Positions 52,358 through 59,861 of a DNA stretch of 64,000 nucleotides are shown piece after piece (the stretch's first letter is position 1; each line of letters starts with the position of its first letter). Under the pieces are notes generated by a model. The model had not been told where the DNA came from, made no database searches, and was given only the letters and a program-made list of their open reading frames with translations. Made by a program: the position numbers and the translations under genes. Source of the stretch: Nocardia caishijiensis NBRC 108228 (GTDB lineage Bacteria; Actinomycetota; Actinomycetes; Mycobacteriales; Mycobacteriaceae); assembly GCF_001612825.1 (NCBI RefSeq), contig NZ_BDBE01000050.1, positions 44,775 to 108,774 on the forward strand, read 5' to 3'.

Positions 52358-53335
52358 ATGGCTGATACCAGTGCACGCACCCTGCGTCTGTTGTCGCTGT
52401 TGCAGACCCACCGCTACTGGCCGGGCACCGAACTCGCGGCGCGGCTGAAGATCTCCCCGCGCACCCTGCGCCGCGACATCGACCGCCTACGCGACCTCGG
52501 CTACCCCGTGGACGCCCGGCCCGGCATCGAGGGCGGTTATCAGCTCGCCGCGGGCGCGGCCATGCCGCCGCTGGTGCTCGACGACGACGAGGCCGTCGCC
52601 ATCACCGTGTGCCTGCAGGCCGGTTCCGAAGGTGCCGGTGACGGCCTGGCCGAACCGTCCGTGCGCGCCCTCGGCAAACTCGGCACCGTCCTGCCCGCCC
52701 GGCTGCGCCGCCGTGTCGACGCCCTACGCGCGATGACCGTGTCCGCGGGTTGGCACGCCGTTCCACTCTCGGATGTGGACCCCGCGGTGCTCACCGACCT
52801 GGCGCTCACCTGCCGCCGCGAGGAACGCCTCACGTTCACCTACACCGCCGCCGACGGTCGCACGAGCGCCCGCGAGGTCGAACCCCACCGGCTGGTCTCC
52901 CTCGGCCGCCGCTGGTATCTCGTCGCCTACGACCTCACCCGCCATGATTGGCGCTCGTTCCGCGTGGACCGTCTCACCGACTCCCACGCCACCGGCACCC
53001 ACTTCCGCCCCCGTGAACTACCCGCCCCCGACGCCGCCACTTTCGTCCGCGACGGAATAGGCGGCGCCCGAACGGGGTACCGAGTGGTCGTCGAGGTCGC
53101 GGCGTCCCCCGAGTACGTCCGCGCGCGGGTGGGCCGGTGGTGCGCCATCACACCGCTGCCCGGCGACCGCACTCTGGTCGAGCAGACGGTTGACACCCTC
53201 GACTGGCCCGCCTATCTCCTCGGCCGCGTCGAAGCGGACTTCACCATCCTCGAACCACCGGAACTCGCTGCGGTGGTGAGTGATTGGGGATCGCGTTTCG
53301 CCCGCGCGACGACGTCGGATCAGGTCGAGCGATAG
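52358..53335 (+). CDS. YafY-type HTH and WYL-domain transcriptional regulator
   Basis: A 325-residue regulator: an N-terminal HTH_11 'ARTLRLLSLLQTHRYWPGTELAARLKISPRTLRRDIDRLRDLGYPVDARPGIEGGYQL', a WYL domain 'RREERLTFTYTAADGRTSAREVEPHRLVSLGRRWYLVAYDLTRHDWRSFRVDRL' and a WCX C-terminal domain. It probably binds the palindrome upstream and controls itself and the DinB gene. Confidence 0.93.
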   Translation: MADTSARTLRLLSLLQTHRYWPGTELAARLKISPRTLRRDIDRLRDLGYPVDARPGIEGGYQLAAGAAMPPLVLDDDEAVAITVCLQAGSEGAGDGLAEPSVRALGKLGTVLPARLRRRVDALRAMTVSAGWHAVPLSDVDPAVLTDLALTCRREERLTFTYTAADGRTSAREVEPHRLVSLGRRWYLVAYDLTRHDWRSFRVDRLTDSHATGTHFRPRELPAPDAATFVRDGIGGARTGYRVVVEVAASPEYVRARVGRWCAITPLPGDRTLVEQTVDTLDWPAYLLGRVEADFTILEPPELAAVVSDWGSRFARATTSDQVER

Positions 53336-53387
53336 GTCGGGCGGTGTCCCCCACGCCGGGATTCGGCCGCGACGGCCGGTCCGGGGG

Positions 53388-53624
53388 TCAGTCCACGCTG
53401 CCGAAGGCGCCGTGTGGCAGCAGGTGGTGCAGCAGCTTCCGCAGCGGGTGGTGGCCGAGGTGCAGGCCGTTGTCGTGGTGACCGTCCCGATCGACGAATT
53501 CGACCGAGTGCGTGGGTATCTCGGCGGCCGAAGCCTGGGTGGCCACGCCGCCGAGGGGAGTGGCGACGAGGGCGCCGATCACGGCGACCCGGATCACGGT
53601 GCGGTGCGGAGAATGGGTGGACAT
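53388..53624 (-). CDS. Small secreted histidine-rich peptide
   Basis: A 78-residue protein with a signal peptide (RTVIRVAVIGALVATPLGGVATQASAAE, cleavage after ASA) and a mature chain of about 45 residues with nine His (HHDNGLHLGHHPLRKLLHHLLP). The start at 53624 follows GAGAGGA. The His content suggests metal binding, an inference only. Confidence 0.7.
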   Translation of the reverse strand: MSTHSPHRTVIRVAVIGALVATPLGGVATQASAAEIPTHSVEFVDRDGHHDNGLHLGHHPLRKLLHHLLPHGAFGSVD

Positions 53625-53694
53625 GGGCAGATCCTCTCGGGGTGGAGCCTTCGGACCCAGTCTTGCCCATGTCGGCGCCGTTGTCGCGCGATCG

Positions 53695-54372
53695 CTACCG
53701 GTATCCGTCCTGCGGACGCGGCGCTCGGGGATGGTGGCCGCCCGGAGCCCACTGTGCCTGTGGTGCTGCGTATCCGGGTGCTTGCGGCAAGCCGGGGTGC
53801 TGGTAGGGCATGCCTGGCGCGGCCGGTGCCCAAGCTGGCCGATTACCTCGTCCACACCACCGTCGAGTCGAAGGCAGGAGTGCGAGCAGCAAGGTCACCG
53901 CCGGGAACACGAGCAGCAGGATCGACAGGAACCACGGTAGGTCGATGTACGGTCCGAGCAGCGAGTTCACGGCCGACTGATCGAACACCACTTCACGGTA
54001 GCTGCTGCTGCCGATATCGAAACGCCCGAACTGTGCGACGGTGATGATCACCCCGGCAACGTAGGCGCCGATGACTCCCGCGCAGCCCGATGCCACCATC
54101 ATCGGCCCGGAACTCTTGCGCCGGAACAGCACGATCGCACCGATCAACAGCAGCACCGCCGCCACGATGTCGACCACCAACAACACCGCCGAGGCGATGG
54201 AGGCCCAGGCAGGCGCGTACCCCCATCCGAAGGGCGGATAGTCCGACGTCACCATCCGTCCGACAGCGGCGATCATTCCGACGACACCGACGAGCCCGCC
54301 GACCAGCGCCGATATTCCGGTGAGGATCGCCGTCCCCCCGCTGGGCGGTCGTTGGACTGGCGCGGGATACAT
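53695..54372 (-). CDS. Four-span membrane protein with Pro/Gly-rich tail
   Basis: A 225-residue protein. Spans are at about 18-42 (ILTGISALVGGLVGVVGMIAAVG), 58-84 (ASIASAVLLVVDIVAAVLLLIGAIVLF), 92-115 and 148-172 (WFLSILLLVFPAVTLLLALL). The cytoplasmic tail is Pro/Gly/His-rich (PGMPYQHPGLPQAPGYAAPQ), typical of small actinobacterial membrane proteins. No function is known. Confidence 0.8.
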   Translation of the reverse strand: MYPAPVQRPPSGGTAILTGISALVGGLVGVVGMIAAVGRMVTSDYPPFGWGYAPAWASIASAVLLVVDIVAAVLLLIGAIVLFRRKSSGPMMVASGCAGVIGAYVAGVIITVAQFGRFDIGSSSYREVVFDQSAVNSLLGPYIDLPWFLSILLLVFPAVTLLLALLPSTRRWCGRGNRPAWAPAAPGMPYQHPGLPQAPGYAAPQAQWAPGGHHPRAPRPQDGYR

Positions 54373-54443
54373 CAGGGTCCTCCTCGAGTCGGCTGCAACC
54401 ACTCTGACTCATACCCGTCGCACTGTCGCGCCACGCGTCGAGC

Positions 54444-55715
54444 TCACCCCCGATGACGTTGCGTCCGCCGCCGTTCGAAGAACAACTGATCCACTTCCAC
54501 CGGCTCCACCATCGCCGTGATCTCGGCGAGTCTGCTGTCGTACCGATGCTCGGTGATGCACCGGTGCAACCGGGCGCGCCGCTCCGGCCCCAACCCGCTC
54601 CACACCTTCCCGAACCGATTCTGTGCCTCCGGACCCGACGCGGCGACGAGATCGAGTAGCGCAGGCCAGCCCCCGGCTTCGGTGGCCCGCGCGGGGAGCT
54701 CCGCGACTGCCGTGTCCGACAGCGCGGCCAGCGTGTTGCCGACCTCGTTCCTGGCCCGCTCGTCCATGCGTGCGGCGAGGGCGAACATCCCCCGCCAGCT
54801 CTCGGCATCGTCGCAGTGCTCCAATGTCGACACCACCCGCGCACCGACACCCGGCTCGTCGAACACCCGATTGCCGACCAGCGACCACAGTCCGAGCGGC
54901 GTGAGATGACCTACCAGCGTGAGGAATTCGGGCACGGCTCCCACCGTCAACGCGTTCCTGACCAGCCTGGTGACATCGGCGGGCTGCGCGTTGCCGAACA
55001 GCACGTCACCGACCCGGCGCACCACATCGTCCGCGCACCGTGAGAACACCGACAGTGCGGCGTGCTGCAGCCCCGGCGGCCCGTTGAGCACCGTCTGCAA
55101 CATGCGCGGGATCCGGTGATGCGGTCCGTCGAGGAGCTGGCGGACGACGGCACTCAACACCTCGGCATCGAACGAATACGCCGCCGAGTAGATCAAACCG
55201 GCGTCGTCACCCACCCCCGCCTCGACCGCGGCGATCAGTTCCGTTGTCGCGCAGGACAAGAACGGACCAGCGGTCACATAGTCGCGCCGCCGCAACAACT
55301 CGTTGACGATCCGCACCACCGGCCGCGTCGGCGCCTGATCGGCCAGCCGCGCGATGGCCCGGGGATCCAGGTACGGCGCGCAGTCCGCCGCATAACCCGT
55401 ATCCAACATCGACAACGTCTCCACAGCCTTCTGTGGATGCTCCACCCCCACCGCCCCCGCGGCCCGCCCGGTCATCATCGGCGGAACCAGCTTCTGCACC
55501 AACGGAATCGAGATCGACAGCGGAATGTAGGGCACCAGCGAACTGATCCGCCGAAACGTCATCGCGTGCTGATCGAACAACACCGCCGACACCTGCGCCT
55601 GCAACTCGTGCAACCGCGCCGCCCCCAGATACCGCAGGTGATGCACCCGCTGCGGATGTACATGCAGGGTCCGCGCCAACAGGATCAACTGCGCCCGCGT
55701 GGTCAGATCCGTCAT
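54444..55715 (-). CDS. Hypothetical helical protein
   Basis: A 423-residue soluble, mostly helical protein without recognised domains. The segment LIPYIPLSISIPLVQKLVPPMM-like (VPYIPLSISIPLVQKLVPP) is the only hydrophobic part. Repeated helices such as 'AIARLADQAPTRPVVRIVNELLRRRDY' and 'ADVTRLVRNALTVGAVPEFLTLVGHL' suggest a helical-repeat fold, perhaps like MgtE-N. It overlaps the small upstream gene by 4 bp, so they form a coupled pair. Confidence 0.7.
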   Translation of the reverse strand: MTDLTTRAQLILLARTLHVHPQRVHHLRYLGAARLHELQAQVSAVLFDQHAMTFRRISSLVPYIPLSISIPLVQKLVPPMMTGRAAGAVGVEHPQKAVETLSMLDTGYAADCAPYLDPRAIARLADQAPTRPVVRIVNELLRRRDYVTAGPFLSCATTELIAAVEAGVGDDAGLIYSAAYSFDAEVLSAVVRQLLDGPHHRIPRMLQTVLNGPPGLQHAALSVFSRCADDVVRRVGDVLFGNAQPADVTRLVRNALTVGAVPEFLTLVGHLTPLGLWSLVGNRVFDEPGVGARVVSTLEHCDDAESWRGMFALAARMDERARNEVGNTLAALSDTAVAELPARATEAGGWPALLDLVAASGPEAQNRFGKVWSGLGPERRARLHRCITEHRYDSRLAEITAMVEPVEVDQLFFERRRTQRHRG

Positions 55716-55927
55716 CGCCCACCGAACATGATCTTCTTCGCCACCCGCCGCAACGGCCGAGGCAAAGCCCCGACCAACGAGTCGATCGACCTGTCCATCG
55801 TCGCCGCCTCGAACGTACCCGCCGCCCTGACCAGCTCGAACAGATCCCTGGCCTCCCGCACGGGCAGCCGCTGCACAGCAGGCAACCCCACCGCCCCACC
55901 CCCGTCATCCCCAGTACGGATGGTCAT
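55712..55927 (-). CDS. Small hypothetical protein, first gene of a coupled pair
   Basis: A 71-residue protein (MTIRTGDDGGG...) with the helical stretch 'REARDLFELVRAAGTFEAATMDRSIDSLVGALPRPLRRVAKKIMF'. The start at 55927 follows GGGGAG. Translation is coupled to the 423-residue gene (ATGA overlap). No function is known. Confidence 0.65.
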   Translation of the reverse strand: MTIRTGDDGGGAVGLPAVQRLPVREARDLFELVRAAGTFEAATMDRSIDSLVGALPRPLRRVAKKIMFGGR

Positions 55928-56344
55928 ACGAGCTCCCCAATACACAGTCCTACCACTCCGAGGATGCGCCTCAACCTCGGTGTTGGACAGCGTTTACGCG
56001 AATAGCTGTGTGCAGCACTGAAAATGCGTGCCCAAATACATGTAACCCACGCTTACGGACGAACTCCGCTGGGAGCGAAGGCGTCGGATGGAGCGAAGGC
56101 GTACCCCGTACCGCGGGATACGGATGCACCTAAGACGCGAGTTCCGCCGCTCAATGCACAGCGGGCTACGACACCAACGCCCCTTGGTGCTCGGTGGACG
56201 GATGCCGACGGTCAGCGATGGTGTCCGACGGAAGTCGGTGTCAGTGCACTCGGTTCCTGCACGCAGTTCTTGTCGGCCCCTGTCCATAGCATGACGTCCG
56301 GTCGAGGATCGGTCCGATGTTGGGGCCCGAGAAGGTGGTTTCGA
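55928..56344. other. Gap marking the left edge of the less GC-rich defence segment
   Basis: 417 bp with no convincing gene; the frame of the next gene stays open here but has no ribosome-binding site or protein-like sequence. Base composition drops here relative to the left. GAGCGAAGGCGT occurs twice (56075-56086, 56092-56103). Confidence 0.4.
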
Positions 56345-57151
56345 GTGCAGGTGAGCGGCGATCAGGTGGTGCGACACTTCGGTTCGACAGGCGCGGCCCG
56401 AAGGCGCCTTGAAAAGTGGAAGGTTCTACCTAACCGGGAGTACGTGGCTGAGAAGGTGCGCGCACATGTCAGCTCTGCCATCTACGAGGTCGACCCCGCC
56501 GAGATTCGGGACCTCGAGACGGAGCATCCGCTGGGCGTTCTGTGGGAGAATTTCGACAGCACCGTTCAGCTCGTGAGGGATTGGCGTCCTGACTTCGCCT
56601 TTTCGCATCTCTTCCATTTCTGCCTAGAAGATCTCGGTCGGATCTTCAGCTGGGAAGAGTTTCGCGACGATTGGAGTGCATCGCCTGCCAGGCGCAGCTG
56701 GCTGTGGGATCCGGCCTGGGTTGTGCATCAGAAGGCGGTCGACAAGCTGGTAACCCAGCGTGGATGCACAGAGGCTCAGGCAAGGGCTGCTGTGCGGAAC
56801 GCGCTGCGATGGCGTATCGGCACCTTCTACTACTCGTTTCTGCGTGAGATCTACGTCGTGGGCCGGCTTCGCAATCTCGGCCTACCTGCACTGAGCCACC
56901 CGCTCGCTGATGCCCTCTTCCGTGCTGACCTGTGGTGCGGAGATGCCGTCGTCGGAATCTATATCGACAATCCCAACTATCGAAGCACTCGGGGAGGTCG
57001 AAAGCATCCAGCGCAGTACTACCTGGGCGACCAGCCAAGATTCCGCTTCATCGATCTGGAGATGTCGGCGCCGGAAGGGTTTGGGACGGTGGCTTTGCCG
57101 ACCGACGACGACCTGAACCGGTGTGTCCGCGCCATTCGTCAGTCTCAATAG
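56345..57151 (+). CDS. Unknown protein in the restriction-modification cluster
   Basis: A 268-residue protein. GAAGGTGG six bases before the GTG supports this start. The protein is rich in Trp, Phe and Tyr: 'HLFHFCLEDLGRIFSWEEFRDDW', 'LRWRIGTFYYSFLREIYVVGRL'. Its C-terminal 'ALFRADLWCGDAVVGIYIDNPNY...PRFRFIDLEMSAPEGFGTVALPTDD' has strands and acidic residues that could suit a PD-(D/E)xK nuclease fold, but no E-x-K is visible and no family is recognised. It precedes the R-M genes on the same strand, separated by the divergent small gene. A defence role is inferred from position only. Confidence 0.6.
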   Translation: MQVSGDQVVRHFGSTGAARRRLEKWKVLPNREYVAEKVRAHVSSAIYEVDPAEIRDLETEHPLGVLWENFDSTVQLVRDWRPDFAFSHLFHFCLEDLGRIFSWEEFRDDWSASPARRSWLWDPAWVVHQKAVDKLVTQRGCTEAQARAAVRNALRWRIGTFYYSFLREIYVVGRLRNLGLPALSHPLADALFRADLWCGDAVVGIYIDNPNYRSTRGGRKHPAQYYLGDQPRFRFIDLEMSAPEGFGTVALPTDDDLNRCVRAIRQSQ

Positions 57152-57189
57152 CGGGAAGGGCAAGCAACTTTCGGCAACTAGCCTCGGTC

Positions 57190-57399
57190 TCATCGGTCCG
57201 TTGAGGCGCTGGGGGAGGAGCGAACCGGGTCGGCGGGTCGGGAAGGGAGTTCGTCGGTGTCGTGCACGAGCCATCGGAAGAACTCCACGATGTGGTTGTT
57301 GACATTGGAGCCAACCTGTTCGGTCGCGTGCCGTGCGCGTTGCCGCAACTCGGGGTCGGCGCGGTAGATCGAGGCAGGGTAGCGGTGCTGGCTGGGCAT
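57190..57399 (-). CDS. Small basic protein, candidate ribbon-helix-helix controller
   Basis: A 69-residue protein: 'YPASIYRADPELRQRARHATEQVGSNVNNHIVEFFRWLVHDTDELP', a short strand then two helices, the layout of ribbon-helix-helix repressors, followed by a Pro/Ser-rich tail. It is divergent from the methyltransferase and the gap holds two copies of GTGGATATCCAC. Dimers of such proteins bind short palindromes, so it may time expression of methyltransferase and nucleases as C proteins do. The function is inferred. Confidence 0.65.
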   Translation of the reverse strand: MPSQHRYPASIYRADPELRQRARHATEQVGSNVNNHIVEFFRWLVHDTDELPSRPADPVRSSPSASTDR

Positions 57400-57403
57400 A
57401 ACC

Positions 57404-57462
57404 CCACTCTGCCACAGAGTGGATATCCACCGAAAAGTGCGCTATCCTCGGTGGATATCCAC
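57404..57462. promoter_or_regulatory. Duplicated palindromic operator in the R-M control region
   Basis: GTGGATATCCAC, a perfect 12-bp palindrome, occurs at 57419-57430 and 57451-57462, 32 bp apart (about three helical turns, same face). TATCCT (57443-57448) between them could be the -10 of the methyltransferase promoter. CCACTCTG-CCA-CAGAGTGG (57404-57422) overlaps the first copy and could form a hairpin in the divergent gene's 5' leader. Confidence 0.75.
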
Positions 57463-57484
57463 CCGCTACCTCTAGGAGATCTGC

Positions 57485-57550
57485 ATGCTTGTGCCACATT
57501 TCGCCGGATCGACCTCGAAGATGCGAAAGATGGTCGGAGGGGTCGACTAG
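57485..57550 (+). CDS. 21-codon leader ORF overlapping the methyltransferase start
   Basis: AGGAGA six bases before ATG 57485 is a good ribosome-binding site. The frame reads 21 codons (MLVPHFAGSTSKMRKMVGGVD) to TAG at 57548-57550, whose G is the first base of the methyltransferase GTG. The arrangement allows re-initiation coupling. Whether it is translated is unknown. Confidence 0.5.
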   Translation: MLVPHFAGSTSKMRKMVGGVD

Positions 57551-58737
57551 TGTCTACCGATGTGGGCTCACAGACGTGGAAGATGATCGATCTGTTCGCA
57601 GGTTGCGGCGGTATGACCTCGGGCTTTGTGGCTGCGGGGCCCTACAAGCCGGTCATGGCGGTTGAGTTCAACTTCGAAGCCGCGGCCACCTATGCGGCCA
57701 ACTTCGGAGAGTCCCACACTCGGTATGCCGACATCTCGGATATCCCCGACGAAGACATCCCAGAAGCTGATGTGATCATCGGCGGCCCACCGTGTCAGGG
57801 TTTCTCCAACCTGGGGTCGAAAAACGTCCATGACCCGCGCAACAAGCTATGGAAGGAGTACATCCGCTTCGTTCGGCATGCTCATCCCCGGGTTTTCGTC
57901 ATCGAGAACGTTGACCGCTTCTTCTCCTCCAGCGAATTCGCCCTGCTCAAGTCCGAGGCTCGCCCTGGGGGACTGTTGCAGGAATACCACCTGGAGGCCG
58001 GGTTCCTACTGGCCGCGGACTTCGGAGTACCACAGCGCCGCAAGCGGACCATTGTGATCGGATCTCGGATAGGCAAAATACCACTGCCGTCGCCGACACA
58101 TGCGCCCATCGGCGCGATGGGCGATCTGCCGACATGGCACGGCACTCGTGCGGTTCTGGAGGGGCTTCCCGAGGTGCCGGCTACCAAAGAGTTCCCTGAC
58201 TCCTGGGTCTCGGTCTTCGGTGAACGCGTACGTGGGCTGTTCAAGACTCCTGATCTGCATATCGGGCGAAATCCCACGCAGCTGTCGCTGGACCGGTACC
58301 GGCACATCCCGCCCGGAGGTGGCCGATTCGATCTGCCGGATCATCTGCTGTCGCGCTGCTGGCGCGAGAAGAAGACGGGCACCACTGACGTGATGGGTCG
58401 AATGCGGTGGGACGCACCGTCGTTGACGATCCGAACCGAATTCTACAAACCCGAAAAAGGTCAGTACCTGCACCCGCAGTGGGATCGCGAAGACCCGGCT
58501 TGCAGTGTCGATCGCCCGATCACTCACTACGAGGCTGCCCGGCTGCAGAGTTTTCCGGATTCCTTCGTGTGGTGTGGTAGCAAGATCGAGGTCGCTCGGC
58601 AGATAGGGAACGCCGTGCCGCCGATGCTGGCCGAAGCTATCGCGCACCATCTGAAGCCCTTCCTCGAAGGCAGTGCCGCCGAGCGTGACGCCACGAGTGC
58701 ACCGCTACCGTGCCGGCTGTGCAGCGGTCGTCAATAG
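57550..58737 (+). CDS. DNA (cytosine-5-)-methyltransferase, type II R-M
   Basis: A 395-residue m5C methyltransferase. Conserved motifs in order: I DLFAGCGGMTSGF (AdoMet), IV GGPPCQGFSNLG with the catalytic Cys, VI VIENV, VIII PQRRKR, and X RQIGNAVPP, with the variable target-recognition region between VIII and IX. GGAGGGG precedes the GTG. The two neighbouring nucleases resemble enzymes for GCCGGC, so this enzyme presumably methylates a C in GCCGGC, which remains to be shown. Its stop overlaps the convergent NaeI-like gene by 7 bp. Confidence 0.93.
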   Translation: MSTDVGSQTWKMIDLFAGCGGMTSGFVAAGPYKPVMAVEFNFEAAATYAANFGESHTRYADISDIPDEDIPEADVIIGGPPCQGFSNLGSKNVHDPRNKLWKEYIRFVRHAHPRVFVIENVDRFFSSSEFALLKSEARPGGLLQEYHLEAGFLLAADFGVPQRRKRTIVIGSRIGKIPLPSPTHAPIGAMGDLPTWHGTRAVLEGLPEVPATKEFPDSWVSVFGERVRGLFKTPDLHIGRNPTQLSLDRYRHIPPGGGRFDLPDHLLSRCWREKKTGTTDVMGRMRWDAPSLTIRTEFYKPEKGQYLHPQWDREDPACSVDRPITHYEAARLQSFPDSFVWCGSKIEVARQIGNAVPPMLAEAIAHHLKPFLEGSAAERDATSAPLPCRLCSGRQ

Positions 58738-59678
58738 CTGATCGTCGGAAGTGGTGCCGTAGGGGTATCGCTATCGATGGCTGCGAAGAGTTCGCCTCCG
58801 ATTTCGGCGACGTTTCCTGCGGTGCCCTCAGGGACACGCACCAACCGCACCGACATCAATTCTCCCTTGGCTGGGATCGGTAATCCTAATGCCGCTGCTA
58901 TCCGCGGGCCCTCATTTTGATGACCCAGTATCGCAATCCCCTCCTTACTGAGTGTTATCCGTGCATCGCGAACTCGCTTCATTGGATCGAGCTGTTGAGC
59001 CACGGTTTGGGTGGCGTTTCGGCTGATAGTGACACCACGCACGAGCCGGAACATATCTGTGACGCGCCGTTGTCCCGTCTTACCTGCCAGTATTTTCTCT
59101 CTCGCCGCTGGTGGCAGCGAAAGAATGAAATTTTGTGGCAACGCGCCGTGTTTGCATATCCACACGATTTTCCCCCGCCCTTGCGCGTTGATCGTCTTTT
59201 TTCCATCGTTGTTCGTGCCATTATTCAGCCAATCTGGCTGGATCCGAAGTACTCCCACATCGAAAGTCCCCGTGTGGTCGTTCGCGCGCATGAGTAAGCA
59301 AATGTGCCCAACGGCTTCCCGTGGGATTGTCCAATTGCTGCCGATCGTCCACTTGGCGTCCACTTCGTGACCTGCGATCTTATAGTCCATATGATCGCCT
59401 CTCGGTAGTTCGAATTTGGCACGTATAACTATCTCTACCTTTGTCCCGAGGTAGGTCTTTTCAGTCTTGTCGAGTTGGTCTTTGTGATGGGGGTCGAATC
59501 TGCCTGTACGTTGCCCATCAAGTACTTCGTCAATGGACTGGCGCAAGCCATCCCCGAATCGTTGCTCCACGTCCTTGTATTGACGAAACCACTCCAGAAC
59601 CTCGGCGACCCCCACATCGGACTGTGCGTGGACAACCGGACTGGACACATTGAAGAGGACATGATCAGACTCGCTCAC
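58731..59678 (-). CDS. NaeI-like type IIE restriction endonuclease
   Basis: A 315-residue protein whose order of motifs follows NaeI (about 317 aa): 'IDEVLDGQRTGRF', 'DQLDKTEKTYLGTKVEI', 'DYKIAGHEVDAKW', 'GHICLLMRAND' and, in the C-terminal effector-binding half, 'VAQQLDPMKRVRDARITLSKEGIAILGHQNEGPRIAAALGLPIPAKGE'. Residues E82, D98, D107 and K109 align with the NaeI active-site E70, D86, D95 and K97. I49 sits where NaeI has L43, whose change to Lys makes a topoisomerase, so this protein should cut. NaeI cuts GCC^GGC bluntly and needs a second site as effector. GTGs at 59651 and 59618 are alternative starts. Base use is less GC-rich than the flanks. Confidence 0.92.
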   Translation of the reverse strand: MSESDHVLFNVSSPVVHAQSDVGVAEVLEWFRQYKDVEQRFGDGLRQSIDEVLDGQRTGRFDPHHKDQLDKTEKTYLGTKVEIVIRAKFELPRGDHMDYKIAGHEVDAKWTIGSNWTIPREAVGHICLLMRANDHTGTFDVGVLRIQPDWLNNGTNNDGKKTINAQGRGKIVWICKHGALPQNFILSLPPAAREKILAGKTGQRRVTDMFRLVRGVTISRNATQTVAQQLDPMKRVRDARITLSKEGIAILGHQNEGPRIAAALGLPIPAKGELMSVRLVRVPEGTAGNVAEIGGELFAAIDSDTPTAPLPTISY

Positions 59679-59861
59679 CGCACGAATGTAGCTCGAGCTG
59701 CGTCATGTGGTCTCTTCCCGAGTGAACCCGACACTTCGTTCTTCAGCGCTGGCGCCGCTCACGTCTGGCTCGGTGCGCGCAAGTCCGGGGAACTACAGCT
59801 GCCGACATCATCGGAAACCAGTCGGTCGGTACTTCATGTCGTGGCCCTCGCTAGCGGGATG

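Noticed and set aside
55994..56377. 127-codon minus-strand frame left of the R-M cluster
   Set aside because: Arg/Ser-rich composition, no ribosome-binding site and no resemblance to any family.
59475..59861. Extended N-terminus of the NgoMIV-like protein
   Set aside because: The added residues do not match the family and would overlap the 5' end of the divergent NaeI-like gene, leaving no promoter space.
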